This document shows positions 61,630 to 64,000 of a stretch of DNA of 64,000 nucleotides, piece by piece. The stretch covers positions 1 to 64,000 of the forward strand of contig JBNKCG010000070.1 of NCBI GenBank assembly GCA_050287605.1, given 5' to 3'. The translations under genes and the position numbers were made by a program. The notes beneath the pieces were generated by a model. That model made no database searches. It was not told the DNA's origin and saw only the letters and a list, made by a program, of their open reading frames with translations. Numbering within the stretch: the stretch's first letter is position 1; each line of letters opens with the position of its first letter. Source of the DNA: QQUJ01 sp050287605 (lineage in GTDB: Bacteria; Pseudomonadota; Gammaproteobacteria; QQUJ01).

Positions 61630-62583
61630 ATGACCATCAAGCTTGGGGTCGTGATGGATCCCATCGGCTCCATCCATTTCAAGAAGGACAGCACGCTCGC
61701 CATGCTGCTGGCTGCGCAGGCGCGCGGTTGGGAGCTCTGCTACCTGGAACAGCGCGATCTCTACCTGCGGGAAGGCAGCGCCTACGGGCGCTGGCGGCCG
61801 CTGCAGGTGGCAAACGACCCGCAACGCTGGTTTGAACTGGGCGACCCCGTGGACCGCCCGCTGAGCGAACTCGACGTCGTTCTGATGCGCAAGGATCCCC
61901 CCTTCGACATGGAGTACGTCTACACCACCTACCTGCTGGAGCGTGCCGAGGAGGCAGGCACCCTGGTGGTGAACCGTCCCCAGGCGCTGCGCGACGCCAA
62001 CGAAAAGCTCTTCACCGCCTGGTTCAGCGACTGCTGCCCGCCAACGCTGGTATCGCGCAACGCAGATCAACTGCGCGCCTTCCTGGGCGAATACGGTGAC
62101 ATGATCCTCAAGCCGCTGGGCTCCATGGGCGGCGCGGGTATATTTCGCATTGCAGCTGGTGACCCCAACGTCAACGTGGTCATCGAGACCCTCACCGACA
62201 ACGGCGCCCGCTACGCCATGGCGCAGCGCTTCATCCCCGAGATCAGCGCCGGCGACAAGCGCATCCTGCTCATCGACGGCGAACCGGTCCCTTACGCCCT
62301 GGCGCGTATCCCGGCGCCGGGGGAGACCCGCGGCAACCTGGCCGTGGGCGGTCGCGGCGAAGGGGTAGCGCTGTCGGACGCGGATTACGCCATCTGCGAA
62401 CGCGTAGCCCCGGAGCTGCGCCGCCGTGGCCTGATCTTCGTGGGACTCGACGTGATCGGCGACTACCTCACCGAGATCAACGTCACCAGTCCCACCTGTA
62501 TCCGCGAACTCGACGCCCAGTTCGGGCTCGACATCGGCGGGATGCTGATGGAGGCCATCGGTCGGCGTCTTGCACAAGCGTAA
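61630..62583 (+). CDS. gshB: Glutathione synthetase
   Basis: 317 residues, ATP-grasp enzyme adding glycine to gamma-glutamylcysteine. MDPIGSIHFKKDSTLAML at the N-terminus, KPLGSMGGAGIFRI at the ATP site, and DVIGDYLTEINVTSPTCIREL near the end are diagnostic. Its closeness to the pil-chp operon matches Pseudomonas, where gshB flanks pilG. Confidence 0.97.
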   Translation: MTIKLGVVMDPIGSIHFKKDSTLAMLLAAQARGWELCYLEQRDLYLREGSAYGRWRPLQVANDPQRWFELGDPVDRPLSELDVVLMRKDPPFDMEYVYTTYLLERAEEAGTLVVNRPQALRDANEKLFTAWFSDCCPPTLVSRNADQLRAFLGEYGDMILKPLGSMGGAGIFRIAAGDPNVNVVIETLTDNGARYAMAQRFIPEISAGDKRILLIDGEPVPYALARIPAPGETRGNLAVGGRGEGVALSDADYAICERVAPELRRRGLIFVGLDVIGDYLTEINVTSPTCIRELDAQFGLDIGGMLMEAIGRRLAQA

Positions 62584-62663
62584 GTTCACACCCCGATTGA
62601 CATTCGCGCCGGAACTTATTGAAATGGCACAAGTTCAGCCGTTAGTGACCATTTGATTCTTCC

Positions 62664-63542
62664 ATGAGTGCCGTCGTCGTCGCCGCCCCCCAGATCAGCG
62701 CCCGCAACCGGCTCGAGATGACGCTGTTCGTGGCCGCCGCCGTGCATGCGGTAATCATCCTCGGCATCGGATTCGGCATCGACATCTTGCCCCGCGATCC
62801 GGTGCAGCGCATGGAGATCACCCTGGTCCACAACCGCTCCGATACCGCGCCCGAACACGCCAAACTGCTCGCCCAGGCCAACCAGGAAGGCGGTGGCGAT
62901 CTGGACAAGGCGGCGCACCAGACCAGTCCTGCCTCGACGCCGGCCGTACTGCCCAGCCAGGGTGCCGACGCCTACTCGCAACCCGCCAAACCTGCCGCCC
63001 CGAAACAGCAGGCGCACCAGCAGATCCTCACCACCCATCGGCGCAGCCCGCAGCACGCTTCGGACGATCCGGCGCTCGACCAAACGCCACCGCTGCCCGA
63101 TGCCGAAACGCTGATGACCCGCTCGCTGCAGATGGCCAGCCTCAGCAGTGAAATCAACCGCGAGCTGCAAACCAACGCCGAGCGCCCGCGCCAGAAGTTC
63201 ATCTCCGCCAGCACCCGCGAATACAAATACGCCGCCTACGAAGAGGCTTGGCGGCTGAAGATCGAACGCATCGGCAACCTCAACTATCCCAGCGAGGCGG
63301 TGCGGCGCAAAATCTCCGGCGCGCTGCTGCTCGACGTGGCACTTAGCCCGGACGGCTCGGTACTCAGCATTCGCGTCGCCCAGAGCTCCGGGCACAAGGC
63401 CCTCGACGACGCGGCAATCCGCATCGTTCACCTCGCCGCGCCGTTCGCCCCGTTCCCACCCAAGATCCGCGCCGAGACCGACATCCTGCACATCATCCGC
63501 ACCTGGAAGTTCGACAACGACTACCGCCTCTCCAGCCGCTGA
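62664..63542 (+). CDS. tonB: TonB energy transducer
   Basis: 292 residues. One N-terminal membrane helix (about 19-38), a periplasmic spacer rich in Ala/Gln/Pro (about 50-150, but without the classic Pro-Glu/Pro-Lys repeats), and a C-terminal TonB domain (about 205-290; YPSEAVRRKISGALLLDVALSPDGSVLSIRV). It passes proton-motive energy to outer-membrane receptors. exbB/exbD are not in the window. Confidence 0.9.
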   Translation: MSAVVVAAPQISARNRLEMTLFVAAAVHAVIILGIGFGIDILPRDPVQRMEITLVHNRSDTAPEHAKLLAQANQEGGGDLDKAAHQTSPASTPAVLPSQGADAYSQPAKPAAPKQQAHQQILTTHRRSPQHASDDPALDQTPPLPDAETLMTRSLQMASLSSEINRELQTNAERPRQKFISASTREYKYAAYEEAWRLKIERIGNLNYPSEAVRRKISGALLLDVALSPDGSVLSIRVAQSSGHKALDDAAIRIVHLAAPFAPFPPKIRAETDILHIIRTWKFDNDYRLSSR

Positions 63543-63603
63543 CGCTGGCGCAACGCCGGACCAGACACTGCGGTGAGAAAAGCACGCCGGGACGCAGTAC
63601 ACT

Positions 63604-64000
63604 ATGTCCATGGCCCCCACCTCCTACCTCACCAACCACTTCCTGATCGCCATGCCGACGCTTCAGGACCCCAACTTCGCGCGCACCGTCACCTTTATCT
63701 GCGAACACAATGACGACGGGGCCATGGGCATCGTCATCAATCGCCCCCTGGATCTTCACCTGGGCGACGTGCTCAGCCACATGGACATCCAGACGCACGG
63801 CGAGCAAGTCGCCCAACTGCCGGTGGTACTGGGCGGCCCGGTGCAGCGCGAGCGCGGCTTCGTGCTCCACCAGCCGGCCAGCGACTGGGAAGCTACGTTG
63901 CGCATCAGCGACCAGATCGGTGTCACCACCTCGCGAGACATCCTCGCCGCCATCGCTGAGGGCAAAGGCCCCACGCAAATCCTGGTCGCCCTCGGCTATG
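63604..64000 (+). CDS. yqgE: YqgE/AlgH family protein (partial, runs off window)
   Basis: The frame is open from 63604 to the window end (132 codons seen; the family is about 185 residues). MAPTSYLTNHFLIAMPTLQDPNFARTV-like start, CEHNDDGAMGIVINRPLDL and PVVLGGPVQRERGFVLH are the family signature. Function is unclear; AlgH was named as an alginate regulator in Pseudomonas. In many gammaproteobacteria yqgE is followed by ruvX (yqgF), and it is often near gshB, consistent with this place. Start could also be the ATG two codons later. Confidence 0.93.
   Translation, partial: MSMAPTSYLTNHFLIAMPTLQDPNFARTVTFICEHNDDGAMGIVINRPLDLHLGDVLSHMDIQTHGEQVAQLPVVLGGPVQRERGFVLHQPASDWEATLRISDQIGVTTSRDILAAIAEGKGPTQILVALGY

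Overview
The window is GC-rich, gene-dense DNA that looks like the chromosome of a gammaproteobacterium, most likely an autotrophic (sulfur-oxidising or purple-sulfur-like) lineage. The reasons are a CbbR-type LysR regulator, a Calvin-cycle/glycolysis cluster (tkt-gap-pgk-pyk-fba), a complete System I cytochrome c maturation operon (ccmA-I), UbiH/UbiI-type quinone hydroxylases, the Acidithiobacillus-type GshA, and the gammaproteobacterial gshB / pil-chp neighbourhood. The genus cannot be fixed from sequence alone. I saw no tRNA or rRNA gene, transposase, prophage or CRISPR array.

Layout. 0.1-0.6 kb: bacteriohemerythrin. 0.8-7.8 kb (minus): ccmABCDEFGHI, nearly every junction overlapping. 7.9-10.5 kb: cbbR (minus), a possible small-RNA unit, purC (plus) and an unknown lipoprotein (minus). 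10.6-18.3 kb: quinone oxidoreductase, ubiH-ubiI, a membrane PAS-GGDEF-EAL protein with a C-terminal receiver, thiopurine methyltransferase, and a DUF1330 protein. 18.4-26.2 kb (minus): thioredoxin-fold gene, then tkt-gap-pgk-pyk-fba. 26.4-28.4 kb: corA-zntB. 28.5-32.4 kb: metK, an SAH riboswitch with ahcY, and metF. These last genes form the activated-methyl cycle. 32.5-34.2 kb (minus): a methyltransferase and two VOC proteins.

34.2-46 kb is the least ordinary stretch. It holds a REC-PAS-GAF-GGDEF-EAL protein, an Rcp1-like response regulator and a PAS histidine kinase (all minus), then a MarR-EmrA-EmrB efflux operon (plus). After these come a truncated second copy of the VOC gene, a PAS-GGDEF gene, and a gene remnant in which a histidine-kinase ATPase fragment is joined in frame to an EAL fragment. 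The two sides look like a duplicated signalling module that decayed differently in each copy.

46-64 kb: an ATP-grasp protein, bioA, rsmE, the type IV pilus chemosensory operon pilG-pilH-pilI-pilJ-chpA(pilL)-chpC (minus), then gshA-gshB, tonB and the start of yqgE (plus), which runs off the window.

Most notable: (i) the dyad TTRGATAA-N8-TTATCTAA occurs just upstream of cbbR and again upstream of tkt, which predicts a CbbR operator linking regulator and target; (ii) an orphan intrinsic terminator between cbbR and purC suggests a short transcript of about 130 nt whose start lies about 45 bp from that dyad; (iii) the reciprocal decay of the duplicated c-di-GMP module; (iv) a phosphotransfer domain in ChpA whose histidine is replaced by aspartate, with no pilK or chpB genes nearby.
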